Below, piece after piece: positions 8,734 through 16,147 of a stretch of DNA of 64,000 nt. The position numbers and the translations under genes were made by a program. The notes beneath the pieces were generated by a model. That model was not told the DNA's origin and made no database searches. It saw only the letters and a list, made by a program, of their open reading frames with translations. Origin of the DNA: Planctomycetota bacterium (GTDB taxonomy: Bacteria > Planctomycetota > J058 > JAJDCQ01); assembly GCA_029260755.1 (NCBI GenBank), contig JAJDCQ010000039.1, forward strand, positions 62,001 to 126,000, in the 5' to 3' direction. Each line of letters begins with the position of its first letter. Positions within the stretch are counted from its first letter, which is position 1.

Positions 8734-11700
8734 CTACAGGACCTTGACCTGGACCTCGGAGAACTCGACCTCCGCGCCGGGCGGGAGGAGGAAGCCGATC
8801 CCGCCGTTGGGTCCGGCGTTCTGGCTCTGGGTCGCGAGGTTCTGTCGCTGTCCGCCGTCGATCGAGATGGTGACCTCGTCGCCGATCACCCACACCTGCA
8901 CGGTGTGCTCCTGCCCGTCGTCGACCCCGGCCACCTCGCCCTGCTTGAGGAGGATCCGGAGGCCGCCGCCGGCCGGGGCGAGGTTGAGGCGGAGGATCAC
9001 GCCGTGCTGACCCTTCTTCACCTTGACCTTGTACTGGAGAACGATGTCCTTCCAGTCGTCCTTGCGCATGCCGATCATCATCGGCGTGCCGATCGCGTTC
9101 CGGCCGATCAGCTTCCCGTTCTGGATGCGCCAGTCGCCGTTCGGCGGGTTACGGGCCTGCCAGTTGAAGAGGTTGTCGCCGATCAGAGGGATCCACTCGG
9201 CGCTCGCGAAGCGCTTCTCGAGGCTCTCCTCGACCTTCTTGACCTCCTCGACCTTCTCGGTCTGGCCGGCGAGCTTCTCCATGTTCTGCCGGCGCCGCTC
9301 GGCGGCCTCGGCGAGCTTGATCTCCTGGTTCCGGATGCTCGCGCGGGCGAGCTCGACGTCCTTGTGCGCCTTCGTCTCCCGGTACTCGTCGGTGTCGGGG
9401 AACGCGGCGAGGATGCCGAGAGCGGTGTCGTACTTCCGTTCGCCGGCGAGCTCCTCGGCGCGCTCGATGAGCGGCTTCGCCTCGGCCGTCGCCGCGTGCG
9501 CGATCGCGAGCCGGCGCCGCTCGCCGAGGCAGTTGTCGTACCACCAGCGCTGGTCGCGGAGGTGGACGGGGAACGCGTCGTAGACGGCGATGGCGCCCTT
9601 CAGGTCGCCGGCCGACTCCTTCGACTTCGCCCGCTGGTGGAGCGACTCCCAGCTCTCGAGGGCCTTGTCGTCGCGCGCCTTGTGGATCTTGTCGATCCAG
9701 TCCTCGGCCTTGCCGCGGACATCCTCCGCCGCCGAGAGAACCTCGACGTCGCTCGAGCGGTGCATCTTGATCGTCTTGACCGCCTCGACGATCGCGCGGA
9801 ACTTCGCCGTCGCCTCATCGGACCGCTCGGGATGCTCGGCGTAGAAGGCCTCGGCCTTCTCGAGGAGGCGGCCGTGGTGCTTCCGGAGCTGCTCGGTCTC
9901 GGCCTGCGTCGAGGTCTTCCCGATCGACGCGATCGCGGCGCCGGCCTCGTTCCCTCCGCCGCCGACGGCCACGAGGAGCCCGCCGAGGACGACGATCGCG
10001 ACGCAGATGACCACCACGGGAACGAGCGCCTTGTTCCCGGTCTGCGGCTGGAACGCGGGCAGCTCGCCCGAGATCTTCGCCTTCGCGGCGGTGTCGCGGC
10101 CCCGCTTGTTGCGGGTGCGGAGGCCGGCGACGCCGCGCTTGGTCGTCGGGACCTCGCGGCCGCGGCTCTCGATGCTCTTCTTCGACTTGCCCCAGGCCGT
10201 GGCGAAGCCCTTGCGCCTCCGGCCGCGCGGCTCGTCGTCGGAGTCCTCCGACTCCGCGTCGCTTCGCTCGTCCGACGGCAGCCCGTCGAAGTCGCTCTCC
10301 TCGAGATCCTCGACCTGAGCGAGCTCGTCGGGGTCGAGCAGCTCCTCGGAGGAGGCGATCGCCATCTTCTCCTCGGAGGTCTCCCGGCGGCGGTGACCCT
10401 TGCGGCGGCGGCGCTGCTTCCGTCGACGCTTCCGCTCGGCGGAGGTGCCGATCGCCTCGTCAGACGGCGGCTCGCTCCCGTTGCCCGAGTGGCTCGGGTC
10501 GCTCGGGCCCGGCGAGATCGTGAAGTCGCTCGCCCGCGCCTCGGGGCCCGACTCGTCCGCGTCGGCCGACGAGACCCGGTCCTCGAGCGGGACGACCCGA
10601 CCCGACGCCTCGAGGTCGCTCATCCGCGACGAGGTCGGGTGGACGTCGAGCTCGACGGCGATCGAGCTGTCCTCGAACCGCTCGGCGTTGCTGTCGTCCT
10701 CGTCCTTCGCCTTCGCCTTCGCCGGCTCGCTCCCGGACGCCGCGGCGGCCCGCTCGCTCTCGCGCTTCGCGCGGCGCTCGCGACGACGGCGCTTGCGCGC
10801 CTCGAGTCGCTCCGACTTGCTCTTGCGCTGCTTCTTCTTCGACTTCGACTTCGACTTGGGCTTCGTCGCGGTTGCGTCGTCGCCGGCGTCCGACGCATCC
10901 GAAACGGCGTCGGAGACGGCGGCCGGCTCACTCGCGTCGGCGTCGCTCTTCTCGGCGGTCCTGGAGGCGTCGGCGTCGCTCCTGGCCTCGAGCGACAGCT
11001 CGTCTTCGCTCTTCTCGGCGGTCTCGGACGCGTCGGCGCCCACATCGACGTCGCTCCTGGCGTCGGCCTCGGGCTTCGCGTCGCCCTTTGCGGCGGCCTC
11101 GGGCTCGGAACCGGCGGCGTCGCTCTCGGCCTTCGCGACGGCCTCGGCGTCGCTCTTCTCGACGGTCTCGGACTCGGCGTCGCTCTTCGCGACGGTCTCC
11201 GGCTCGGAGGCGGCGGCGTCGCTCTCGGCCTTCGCCTCGGACTCGGCCTCGCCCTTCTCGGCGACCGCGGACTCCGAGGCGTCGGCGTCGCTCCTGGCCG
11301 GCGACTCGGCGTCGCTCTTCTCGGCGACGGCCTCGGCCGCCTTGGCCTCTTCGGCCTTCTTGGCCTCCTCGGCCTTCTTCTTTCGCTTCGCTCGCCGCTC
11401 GGCTCGGGCGGCCTTCTCGGCCTTCTTCTCCTCGTCGGTCTTCGCGGCGTCCGCCGCGTCCGACGTCCGCTTCTTCTTCTTCTTCTTCTTCTTCACCCGG
11501 CGGACGCGGACCCGGACCTTGACCCTCTTGCCGTCCTTCTCGCGGTACTCGATCCGCTCCTCGAACTCGCCGTCGGCGTCCTCGCCCTTGGTCGTCTCGC
11601 CCTCGGCCGCGGGGGCATCGGAGCCGGCCTCATCGTCCTTCTTCTTGCGCCGGACGACGCGGCGGACGACCTTCGTCCGGGTCTTCTTCTCCTTCTTCTC

Positions 11701-11820
11701 CTTCTGGCGCTTGGCCTTGGGCGAATCCGCGACGGCGACCTCGCTCGCGTCGGCGTCGCTCACCTCGGGGGCGGCATCGCTCACGTCGGCGGCGCTCTGA
11801 GACTCTTTGGGATCCGGCAT
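8734..11820 (-). CDS. Charged, Ser/Asp/Ala/Glu-repeat membrane protein with DUF1080-like C-terminal domain
   Basis: Function unknown. The start is ATG 11820 (1028 residues): a GGAG box lies 9 nt upstream, while an upstream in-frame ATG at 11889 falls on the -35 box of the promoter and is rejected. The N-terminal 590 residues are low complexity. They contain Lys/Arg clusters (for example a run of lysines after RVRRVK) and a stretch around residues 170-340 of repeating EKSDAE / SDADASE units, which suggests an extended cytoplasmic region. One membrane segment lies at about 595-620, followed by a coiled-coil-rich, partly TPR-like part. The C-terminal domain (about 873-1028, starting WIPLIGDNLFNW) resembles the DUF1080/LamG-like beta-sandwich fold common on planctomycete exported proteins. 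Monocistronic. Confidence 0.85.
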   Translation of the reverse strand: MPDPKESQSAADVSDAAPEVSDADASEVAVADSPKAKRQKEKKEKKTRTKVVRRVVRRKKKDDEAGSDAPAAEGETTKGEDADGEFEERIEYREKDGKRVKVRVRVRRVKKKKKKKKRTSDAADAAKTDEEKKAEKAARAERRAKRKKKAEEAKKAEEAKAAEAVAEKSDAESPARSDADASESAVAEKGEAESEAKAESDAAASEPETVAKSDAESETVEKSDAEAVAKAESDAAGSEPEAAAKGDAKPEADARSDVDVGADASETAEKSEDELSLEARSDADASRTAEKSDADASEPAAVSDAVSDASDAGDDATATKPKSKSKSKKKQRKSKSERLEARKRRRRERRAKRESERAAAASGSEPAKAKAKDEDDSNAERFEDSSIAVELDVHPTSSRMSDLEASGRVVPLEDRVSSADADESGPEARASDFTISPGPSDPSHSGNGSEPPSDEAIGTSAERKRRRKQRRRRKGHRRRETSEEKMAIASSEELLDPDELAQVEDLEESDFDGLPSDERSDAESEDSDDEPRGRRRKGFATAWGKSKKSIESRGREVPTTKRGVAGLRTRNKRGRDTAAKAKISGELPAFQPQTGNKALVPVVVICVAIVVLGGLLVAVGGGGNEAGAAIASIGKTSTQAETEQLRKHHGRLLEKAEAFYAEHPERSDEATAKFRAIVEAVKTIKMHRSSDVEVLSAAEDVRGKAEDWIDKIHKARDDKALESWESLHQRAKSKESAGDLKGAIAVYDAFPVHLRDQRWWYDNCLGERRRLAIAHAATAEAKPLIERAEELAGERKYDTALGILAAFPDTDEYRETKAHKDVELARASIRNQEIKLAEAAERRRQNMEKLAGQTEKVEEVKKVEESLEKRFASAEWIPLIGDNLFNWQARNPPNGDWRIQNGKLIGRNAIGTPMMIGMRKDDWKDIVLQYKVKVKKGQHGVILRLNLAPAGGGLRILLKQGEVAGVDDGQEHTVQVWVIGDEVTISIDGGQRQNLATQSQNAGPNGGIGFLLPPGAEVEFSEVQVKVL

Positions 11821-11860
11821 CAGACCTAACTCCAGGGGAACTTCGGGCACGGGTCGGGCG

Positions 11861-11889
11861 ATTATAGGGCGGCCTCTGCCCCCATACAA
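11861..11889 (-). promoter_or_regulatory. sigma70-type promoter of the 8734-11820 gene
   Basis: On the minus strand, TTGTAT (11889-11884) and a perfect TATAAT (11866-11861) are spaced by 17 nt, 40 nt ahead of the ATG at 11820. It fixes the start of the downstream gene. Confidence 0.72.
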
Positions 11890-12078
11890 GCAATGACCAT
11901 CATTGTCGCCCTCGGTTCCAGGGACGTTGGTCGAAGCCTCATGGGGACTTGGGTTGCCCGCGTCGGCTTCGCCCGGACGCGGCTTGCATCCAGGTATACC
12001 GGGGTGGATGGGGGAGTGGGAGGGGGTTTCTGGAACAGATCTCGCGCGACGGCAATGGCCTCGGATTCGGCAACTCGC

Positions 12079-12162
12079 AATCCGCGTGATCCGCGTAATC
12101 CGCGGTTCCCACTCGTTCGACGCCGAGAGACCGAACCGCGGATTGCGCGGATTACGCGGATT
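12079..12162. repeat. long imperfect inverted repeat (30-nt arms) in a 408-nt gene-free gap
   Basis: Arms at 12079-12108 and 12133-12162 are near-perfect reverse complements and are built from repeated ATCCGCGTAATCCGCGG-like units. The intervening loop is 24 nt. The structure lies downstream of the nucleoside phosphorylase stop (12229) and upstream of the divergent promoter region. It may end the microcompartment operon transcript or be a dispersed palindromic element. The rest of 11821-12228 contains only the promoter at 11861-11889. Confidence 0.7.
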
Positions 12163-12228
12163 GGACCGGACGGCGCCAAGCCGTTGCGGACGCGGCGCGG
12201 CGCTGCGGTGGGCGTGAGATTCCTGTTC

Positions 12229-13089
12229 CTAGAACCCGTGCGACGGCAGCCAGCGCGCCGCGTCCCCGCGCTTGGCGTCCATCCGCGCGAGCACCTCGAT
12301 CGCCGCGACGCCGGTGCGGATGCAATCGAGCTCCGCCCTGTCCTTCGTCGCGGTGTCGATGAAGACGTCCTCGTGCCTCAGCGCATAGAGGGCGCACACC
12401 GCCCCCGCCCGCACGCCGCGGAGGCCGGCGAGGGTCAGCAGGAGCGAGGTCTCCATCTCGAGGTTCTTCACCCCGATCGCCTCGAGCTCCGCGGGGATCT
12501 CGGGGCGGCGCGGCGGGAAGCCGGGGACGACGCGCCCCTGCGCGCCGTAGAACCCGCACGCGGTCGCGGTGAGGCCGGTGTGCCAGCGGACGTCGCCGAG
12601 GCTCTCGGCCGCCTCCATGAGGGCGAGGACGACCTCGTGATCGGCGACCGAGGGGTAGCCGGGCGGGACGAAGTAGTCGCTCGTCGACTCGAGCTTCACG
12701 CCGCCCGTCGAGATCACCAGGTCGCCGAGCTGCATCCCCGGCTGGAGGCCGCCGCTGCTTCCGATCCGGAGCAGGGTCGGACGCTCGACGCACTGGCAGA
12801 GCTCGATCACGGCGATCTCGGTGTTGTCGGTCCCGATCCCGGTGGCCATGACGCTGATCGGGACGCCTGCGCCCTTCGTCTTGCCGGTGAAGGTGACGTA
12901 CTCGCGGTTGCGCCGCTCGACCGTGACGTCGGTGAAGAAGTTCTGGCTGACGCGCTCGGCGCGGGCCGGGTCGCCGCACAGGAGGATGGACGGGGCGACC
13001 TCGCCCGGCGCGACGCCGATGTGGTACTGCCGGCCTTCGGCCGTCTTCACCACCTGCGCCGACTGGAACGTCTCGCCCTTTTCAGTCAT
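12229..13089 (-). CDS. nucleoside phosphorylase (uridine/purine phosphorylase superfamily)
   Basis: Predicted to split nucleosides with phosphate into a free base and (deoxy)ribose 1-phosphate. The 286 residues carry the family signatures: CGDPARAE phosphate-binding start (about 36-43), IGSSGGLQPGMQLGDLVI (about 112-129) and the ribose/base-binding NLEMET (about 211-216). The length is normal for the NP-I fold. It starts at ATG 13089, overlapping the stop of a possible 26-codon ORF that links it to deoC upstream, so it is probably the last gene of the microcompartment operon. That context argues for feeding pentose phosphate to the aldolase and isomerase. Base specificity cannot be told from sequence. 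Confidence 0.85.
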   Translation of the reverse strand: MTEKGETFQSAQVVKTAEGRQYHIGVAPGEVAPSILLCGDPARAERVSQNFFTDVTVERRNREYVTFTGKTKGAGVPISVMATGIGTDNTEIAVIELCQCVERPTLLRIGSSGGLQPGMQLGDLVISTGGVKLESTSDYFVPPGYPSVADHEVVLALMEAAESLGDVRWHTGLTATACGFYGAQGRVVPGFPPRRPEIPAELEAIGVKNLEMETSLLLTLAGLRGVRAGAVCALYALRHEDVFIDTATKDRAELDCIRTGVAAIEVLARMDAKRGDAARWLPSHGF

Positions 13090-13162
13090 CGAGTCGCTCG
13101 CTTCCTTCGGGACTCGCGTCCTTTGAGTCGCTCGCTTCCTTCGGGACTCGCGAGGTCGCCAT
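13082..13162 (-). CDS. possible 26-codon linker ORF built from a tandem repeat
   Basis: The ATG at 13162 overlaps the last base of the deoC stop (TGATG). Its stop at 13082-13084 lies inside the nucleoside phosphorylase gene, 8 nt past that gene's ATG at 13089. Almost all of it is two copies of the dispersed 22-nt repeat read in two different frames (giving RVPKEAS and ASPEGSER). The peptide itself is unlikely to be functional. Reading it would let ribosomes pass from deoC to the phosphorylase start. Inference only. Confidence 0.3.
   Translation of the reverse strand: MATSRVPKEASDSKDASPEGSERLDD
13096..13151. repeat. two tandem copies of a dispersed 22-nt repeat
   Basis: Identical 22-nt cores at 13096-13117 and 13130-13151, 34 nt apart, sit between deoC and the phosphorylase gene. 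Further copies are at 14479-14500 (one mismatch) and 36381-36402. On the plus strand the core contains a TCC-TTCG-GGA tetraloop hairpin. Confidence 0.85.
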
Positions 13163-14124
13163 CAGTAGAGCCCACCCCCGCCGCTGCTCGGCGTACCGCT
13201 CGCCTTCGCCGCCGCGCCGCCGCCGCCGAGGTCGGGCATCTTGTCGACGATCTTGACGCTCGCGCTCGCGCCGATCCGGGTCGCGCCGGCCGCGACCATC
13301 ATCTCCGCGGTCGCCGCGTCGCGGATCCCGCCGCTCGCCTTGACGCCCATCGCCGGGCCGACGACCCGCCGCATCAGCGCTATGTGACCGGCCGTCGCCC
13401 CGCCGCTGCCGAACCCGGTCGAGGTCTTGACGAAGTCGGCTCCGGCTCGCTGGCTGATCTCGCACGCCGCGATGATCTCGCGGTCGGTCAGGTAGCAGGT
13501 CTCGAAGATCACCTTGAGGACGACGCCGGCCGGGCACGCCGCGCGCACCGCCCGCACGTCCGCCTCGACGACGTCGGTCATGCCGCTCTTCATGGCGCCG
13601 ACGTTGAGGACCATGTCGACCTCGCCCGCCCCGTCGCGGACCGCCTGCGCCGCCTCGGCGGCCTTCACGCTGCTCGGCGAGGCGCCCAGCGGGAAGCCGA
13701 CGACGGTGCACACCGGGACGCCGTGGCCGGCGAGGAGCCCGGCGCAGAACGGCACCCAGAACGGGTTCACGCAGACGCTCGCGAACTGGAACTTCGCCGC
13801 CTCGGCGCAGAGCGTCCGGACCTGGTCGCGGGTCGCCTCGGCCTTGAGGAGGGTGTGGTCGATCATGCCCGAGATGTCGTCGGGGACCGGCCCCATCCCC
13901 GGCGCGCCCTCGACGCGGCACGCGCCGGCCGCGACGATGTCGCCGACCCGCGTCCCGCAGACCGTCGCGCAGCGTCCGACCTCGGTGCACAGCCCGCACC
14001 ACGGCGGCGCGCCGGCCGGCCCGCCGGCGGGGAGCCCGCCCGGCTGGCCGCGCTCGACGCGGCTCGCCAGCTCCTCGGCGACCTGCGCGATCAGCCGCTC
14101 GACATCGACCCCGCCCAGATTCAC
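13162..14124 (-). CDS. deoC: deoxyribose-phosphate aldolase with N-terminal targeting helix and Cys cluster
   Basis: Cleaves 2-deoxyribose 5-phosphate to acetaldehyde and glyceraldehyde 3-phosphate. The Schiff-base lysine is in DFVKTSTGFG (near residue 232), the second active-site lysine in GVKASGGIRD (near 261), and the acidic partner in GEVDMVLN. At 320 residues it is about 60 longer than usual. The N-terminal 25 residues can form an amphipathic helix (VERLIAQVAEELASRV), like the encapsulation peptides of BMC cargo. They are followed by a Gly/Pro linker and a Cys cluster C43-x2-C46-x5-C52-x3-C56 that could bind a metal or Fe-S centre. The tail is Gly-rich and ends in Leu-Tyr. The GTG start overlaps the preceding stop as GTGA, with GGAGG 6 nt upstream. 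Confidence 0.95.
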   Translation of the reverse strand: MNLGGVDVERLIAQVAEELASRVERGQPGGLPAGGPAGAPPWCGLCTEVGRCATVCGTRVGDIVAAGACRVEGAPGMGPVPDDISGMIDHTLLKAEATRDQVRTLCAEAAKFQFASVCVNPFWVPFCAGLLAGHGVPVCTVVGFPLGASPSSVKAAEAAQAVRDGAGEVDMVLNVGAMKSGMTDVVEADVRAVRAACPAGVVLKVIFETCYLTDREIIAACEISQRAGADFVKTSTGFGSGGATAGHIALMRRVVGPAMGVKASGGIRDAATAEMMVAAGATRIGASASVKIVDKMPDLGGGGAAAKASGTPSSGGGGLY

Positions 14125-14471
14125 GCGTCACCTCCGACGGAGCTCTCCGCCGCGCTCGCCCGCCGCGTCTGCTCGATGACGCTGTCGCCCGCGCGCCGGT
14201 CGATCTCGAGATCGTCGACGATGGCGACGACGACCGTCTGGATCGGGATCTTCTCGTTGCCGAACATGATCCGCGCGCCGCCGCCCTCCTTGTGGACGAG
14301 GATGAGGTCGCCGGGACCGGCGTCGACGACCCGGTCGAGCGCGATGAAGCTCGCCCCGCGGGCGGTCTCCCCGTCGAGCTCCACCGGCTGGCAGAGCAGC
14401 ATCCGGTAGCCCTCGAGGTTGCGGTCCTTCTGGGTGGCGTAGACATCGCCGGTGACGCGGCAGAGGATCAC
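14121..14471 (-). CDS. BMC pentameric vertex protein (BMC-P, EutN/CcmL family), third in operon
   Basis: A shell vertex protein expected to form pentamers that cap the corners of a microcompartment. The 116 residues start with the family pattern GDVYATQKDRNLEGYRMLL (residues 8-26), followed by ALDRVVDAGPGDLILV and EGGGARIM, the position occupied by GSSAR in typical members. The C-terminus continues past the usual core (RRASAAES). It starts at GTG 14471, overlapping the previous gene's stop as GTGA, and ends in a GTGA overlap with deoC, so translation is coupled at both ends. It is one of three BMC-P genes here; their sequences differ enough to suggest separate vertex roles. Confidence 0.9.
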   Translation of the reverse strand: MILCRVTGDVYATQKDRNLEGYRMLLCQPVELDGETARGASFIALDRVVDAGPGDLILVHKEGGGARIMFGNEKIPIQTVVVAIVDDLEIDRRAGDSVIEQTRRASAAESSVGGDA

Positions 14472-14788
14472 CTTCGTCGCTCCCTTCCTTCGGGACTCGC
14501 GATCATCTCTCCCGTCGTCTGGGCGGTGCGCTCGACGCGATCGACGATCCCGACGATCGACGCGTCGATCGGGACGAGGTCGCGCGGGTAGGGGATCACC
14601 GCCTCGTAGGCGGTCACGTAGAAGACGAGCTCGCCCTCGCCGGCGCCGACCGTGTCGACGGCGGCGATCGGGCGGCCGAGCGCCTCGAGGTCGCCCGTCA
14701 GCGGCTGGATCATCCGCATCGAGCACCCCTCGAGATCCTCGTACTTCCGGGTGGCCCAGATCGTGCCGATCACGCGCGCCAGGTTCAT
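14468..14788 (-). CDS. BMC pentameric vertex protein (BMC-P), second in operon
   Basis: A 106-residue EutN/CcmL-family shell protein: RVIGTIWATRKYEDLEG at the N-terminus and AVDTVGAGEGELVF in the middle. The usual GSSAR loop is replaced by TAYEAVIPY, an unusual pentamer loop. The ATG at 14788 overlaps the rpiB stop (ATGA). The last dozen codons (ASPEGRERRR) are written by a copy of the dispersed 22-nt repeat at 14479-14500. The repeat therefore supplies this protein's tail and also the AGGAAGG-like ribosome site for the next gene, whose GTG overlaps the stop. Confidence 0.9.
   Translation of the reverse strand: MNLARVIGTIWATRKYEDLEGCSMRMIQPLTGDLEALGRPIAAVDTVGAGEGELVFYVTAYEAVIPYPRDLVPIDASIVGIVDRVERTAQTTGEMIASPEGRERRR
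14479..14500. repeat. dispersed 22-nt repeat inside the end of a BMC-P gene
   Basis: One mismatch to the copies at 13096, 13130 and 36381. On the minus strand it reads as the codons for ASPEGRE near the C-terminus of the BMC-P protein, so it is in frame and tolerated. Confidence 0.8.
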
Positions 14789-15654
14789 CGCCGCCCTCCG
14801 ACGAACGCCGCCTCGATCGCGTCGACCTTCGCGCAGCGCCGCGCGTAGCGGCCGCCGCCCCACGGCGTCTGGAGGAACGCCTCGACCACCCCGAGCGCCT
14901 CGTCGCCGGCGACGACGTTGCTCCCGAGGCAGAGGACGTTCGCGTGGTTGTGCTGGCGGCTGTTCTTCGCCGTGAACGCGTCGTGGCACGAGGTCGCCCG
15001 CACGCCCGGCACCTTGTTGCAGACGATCGAGCTGCCGACTCCGGCGCCGTCGACCATGATCCCGCAGACCGCCTCGCCGAGCGCGACGGCGCGGCCGACG
15101 GCGGCGGCGAAGTCGGGGTAGTCGCAGCTCTCCTTGCTGGTCGTGCCGAGGTCGGCGATCGCGTGGCCGCGCGCGGCGAGCCGCGTCTTGATCAGCTCCT
15201 TCAGCTCGAACCCGCCGTGGTCGGCGCCGAGCGCGATCGCGCCCGCGCCCGGCGTGATCGCCCGGGCCGAGGGGACGTCCGGCGCCGGATCCTCCGCTAC
15301 CGTCGCGGCCACGGCCGCGCTCGATCCGCTCTCCTCGATCCTCACGCCGAGCTCGTCGGCGAGGTCGCGGGCGAGCGGCGTGATCAGCGCGCCCGGGGCG
15401 ACGCGGAGAACGCCGCCGCGACCGGCGCCGCGGACGTCGTCGCCGCTCACGAGGCCACGGATCGCCGCGGGCGCCGACGCGCCGATCGCCGTCGTGACCG
15501 GCGCGGGCGCCCCCGCGCCGGGCACCGGCACGGCGAGGACCGTCGGCGCGGCCGGGGGAGGGCCCGAGGCGAGCGCCGGCGCGGCGCCCGCGAGGGTCCG
15601 CTCGAGGACCGTTCGGACCGCCTGCCGGATCTCGCTCCGCGTGGGGGTGCTCAT
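14785..15654 (-). CDS. rpiB: RpiB/LacAB-type sugar-phosphate isomerase with long N-terminal extension (BMC cargo)
   Basis: Predicted to interconvert aldose and ketose phosphates such as ribose 5-phosphate and ribulose 5-phosphate. The RpiB fold occupies about residues 138-289 (GADHGGFELKELI at 143-155, CHDAFTAKNSRQHNHANVL at 223-241). The position of the E. coli catalytic Cys66 is Asp202 in VDGAGVGSS, so the base may differ. The 137-residue extension starts with an amphipathic helix (SEIRQAVRTVLERTLAG, 7-23), a likely encapsulation peptide. It is followed by an Ala/Pro linker and a conserved-looking segment VAPGALITPLARDLADELG (85-103). The gene begins 6 nt after the first BMC-P gene ends and overlaps the next by ATGA. 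Substrate is inferred from deoC and the phosphorylase. Confidence 0.9.
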   Translation of the reverse strand: MSTPTRSEIRQAVRTVLERTLAGAAPALASGPPPAAPTVLAVPVPGAGAPAPVTTAIGASAPAAIRGLVSGDDVRGAGRGGVLRVAPGALITPLARDLADELGVRIEESGSSAAVAATVAEDPAPDVPSARAITPGAGAIALGADHGGFELKELIKTRLAARGHAIADLGTTSKESCDYPDFAAAVGRAVALGEAVCGIMVDGAGVGSSIVCNKVPGVRATSCHDAFTAKNSRQHNHANVLCLGSNVVAGDEALGVVEAFLQTPWGGGRYARRCAKVDAIEAAFVGGRR

Positions 15655-15660
15655 CGGTCG

Positions 15661-16005
15661 TTAGATCTCGGGCTGCGCCTCGATCGCCTCGGCGATCGGG
15701 CGGCGGCGGTCCTCGTAGGACGCCATCAGCTCCTCGAGCGCCTTCACCTCGAGGTTCTCGACGACGGCCATGACGACCGCGTCGACCGGCCGGTCCTTCG
15801 TCGTGCGCGTCTGGCGAGCCGAGCTCCCCTGGGCGAGGAGGACGACCTCGCCGACGCCGGCCTGGACCGAGTCGACGGCCACGACGAAGCTCGACAGCGG
15901 CTGCAGCTCCAGGTCGACCGCCTGCACGACGAGGAGCTTCATCCCCTCGAGCTTCTCGTCCTTGCGGGTCGCCCAGACGGTTCCGATGACGCGGCCGAGG
16001 AGCAT
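15661..16005 (-). CDS. BMC pentameric vertex protein (BMC-P), first gene of the operon
   Basis: A 114-residue EutN/CcmL-family protein and the most canonical of the three: GRVIGTVWATRKDEKLEG (4-21), VAVDSVQAGVGEVVLLAQG and the pentamer signature GSSAR. The C-terminus adds a helix (LEELMASYEDRRRPIAEAI). An AAGGAAGG ribosome site lies 9 nt before ATG 16005. It opens the run BMC-P, rpiB, BMC-P, BMC-P, deoC, nucleoside phosphorylase. No BMC-H, BMC-T, aldehyde dehydrogenase or phosphotransacylase is in the window, so this set would have to cooperate with shell genes elsewhere. Confidence 0.94.
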   Translation of the reverse strand: MLLGRVIGTVWATRKDEKLEGMKLLVVQAVDLELQPLSSFVVAVDSVQAGVGEVVLLAQGSSARQTRTTKDRPVDAVVMAVVENLEVKALEELMASYEDRRRPIAEAIEAQPEI

Positions 16006-16050
16006 GGGCCCGAGCCTTCCTTAGATGCGCGCGGATTGGCGGCCAGACCT

Positions 16051-16065
16051 CCCCGCGAGGCGGGG
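16051..16065 (-). other. GC-rich hairpin in the leader of the microcompartment operon
   Basis: CCCCGC / GCGGGG stem with a 3-nt loop, 46 nt before ATG 16005 and downstream of the candidate promoter. No U-tract follows, so it is more likely a leader structure than a terminator. Confidence 0.35.
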
Positions 16066-16082
16066 GCCTGCCGAAGCGCGCC

Positions 16083-16110
16083 ATCATCGCGGGCGATCGA
16101 CGCAAGTCAA
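16083..16110 (-). promoter_or_regulatory. candidate promoter of the microcompartment operon
   Basis: On the minus strand, TTGACT (16110-16105, five of six to consensus) and GATGAT (16088-16083, four of six) are 16 nt apart, about 78 nt before the first BMC-P gene and just after the upstream kinase gene ends. Confidence 0.45.
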
Positions 16111-16147
16111 GTCGAGACGGGGCCGCCATCTGCGGCGTCGCGGCGGC

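Noticed and set aside
11821..11889. Upstream ATG extension of the charged membrane protein (start at 11889)
   Set aside because: The extension would place the -10 and -35 boxes inside the coding region, while ATG 11820 has a good ribosome site.
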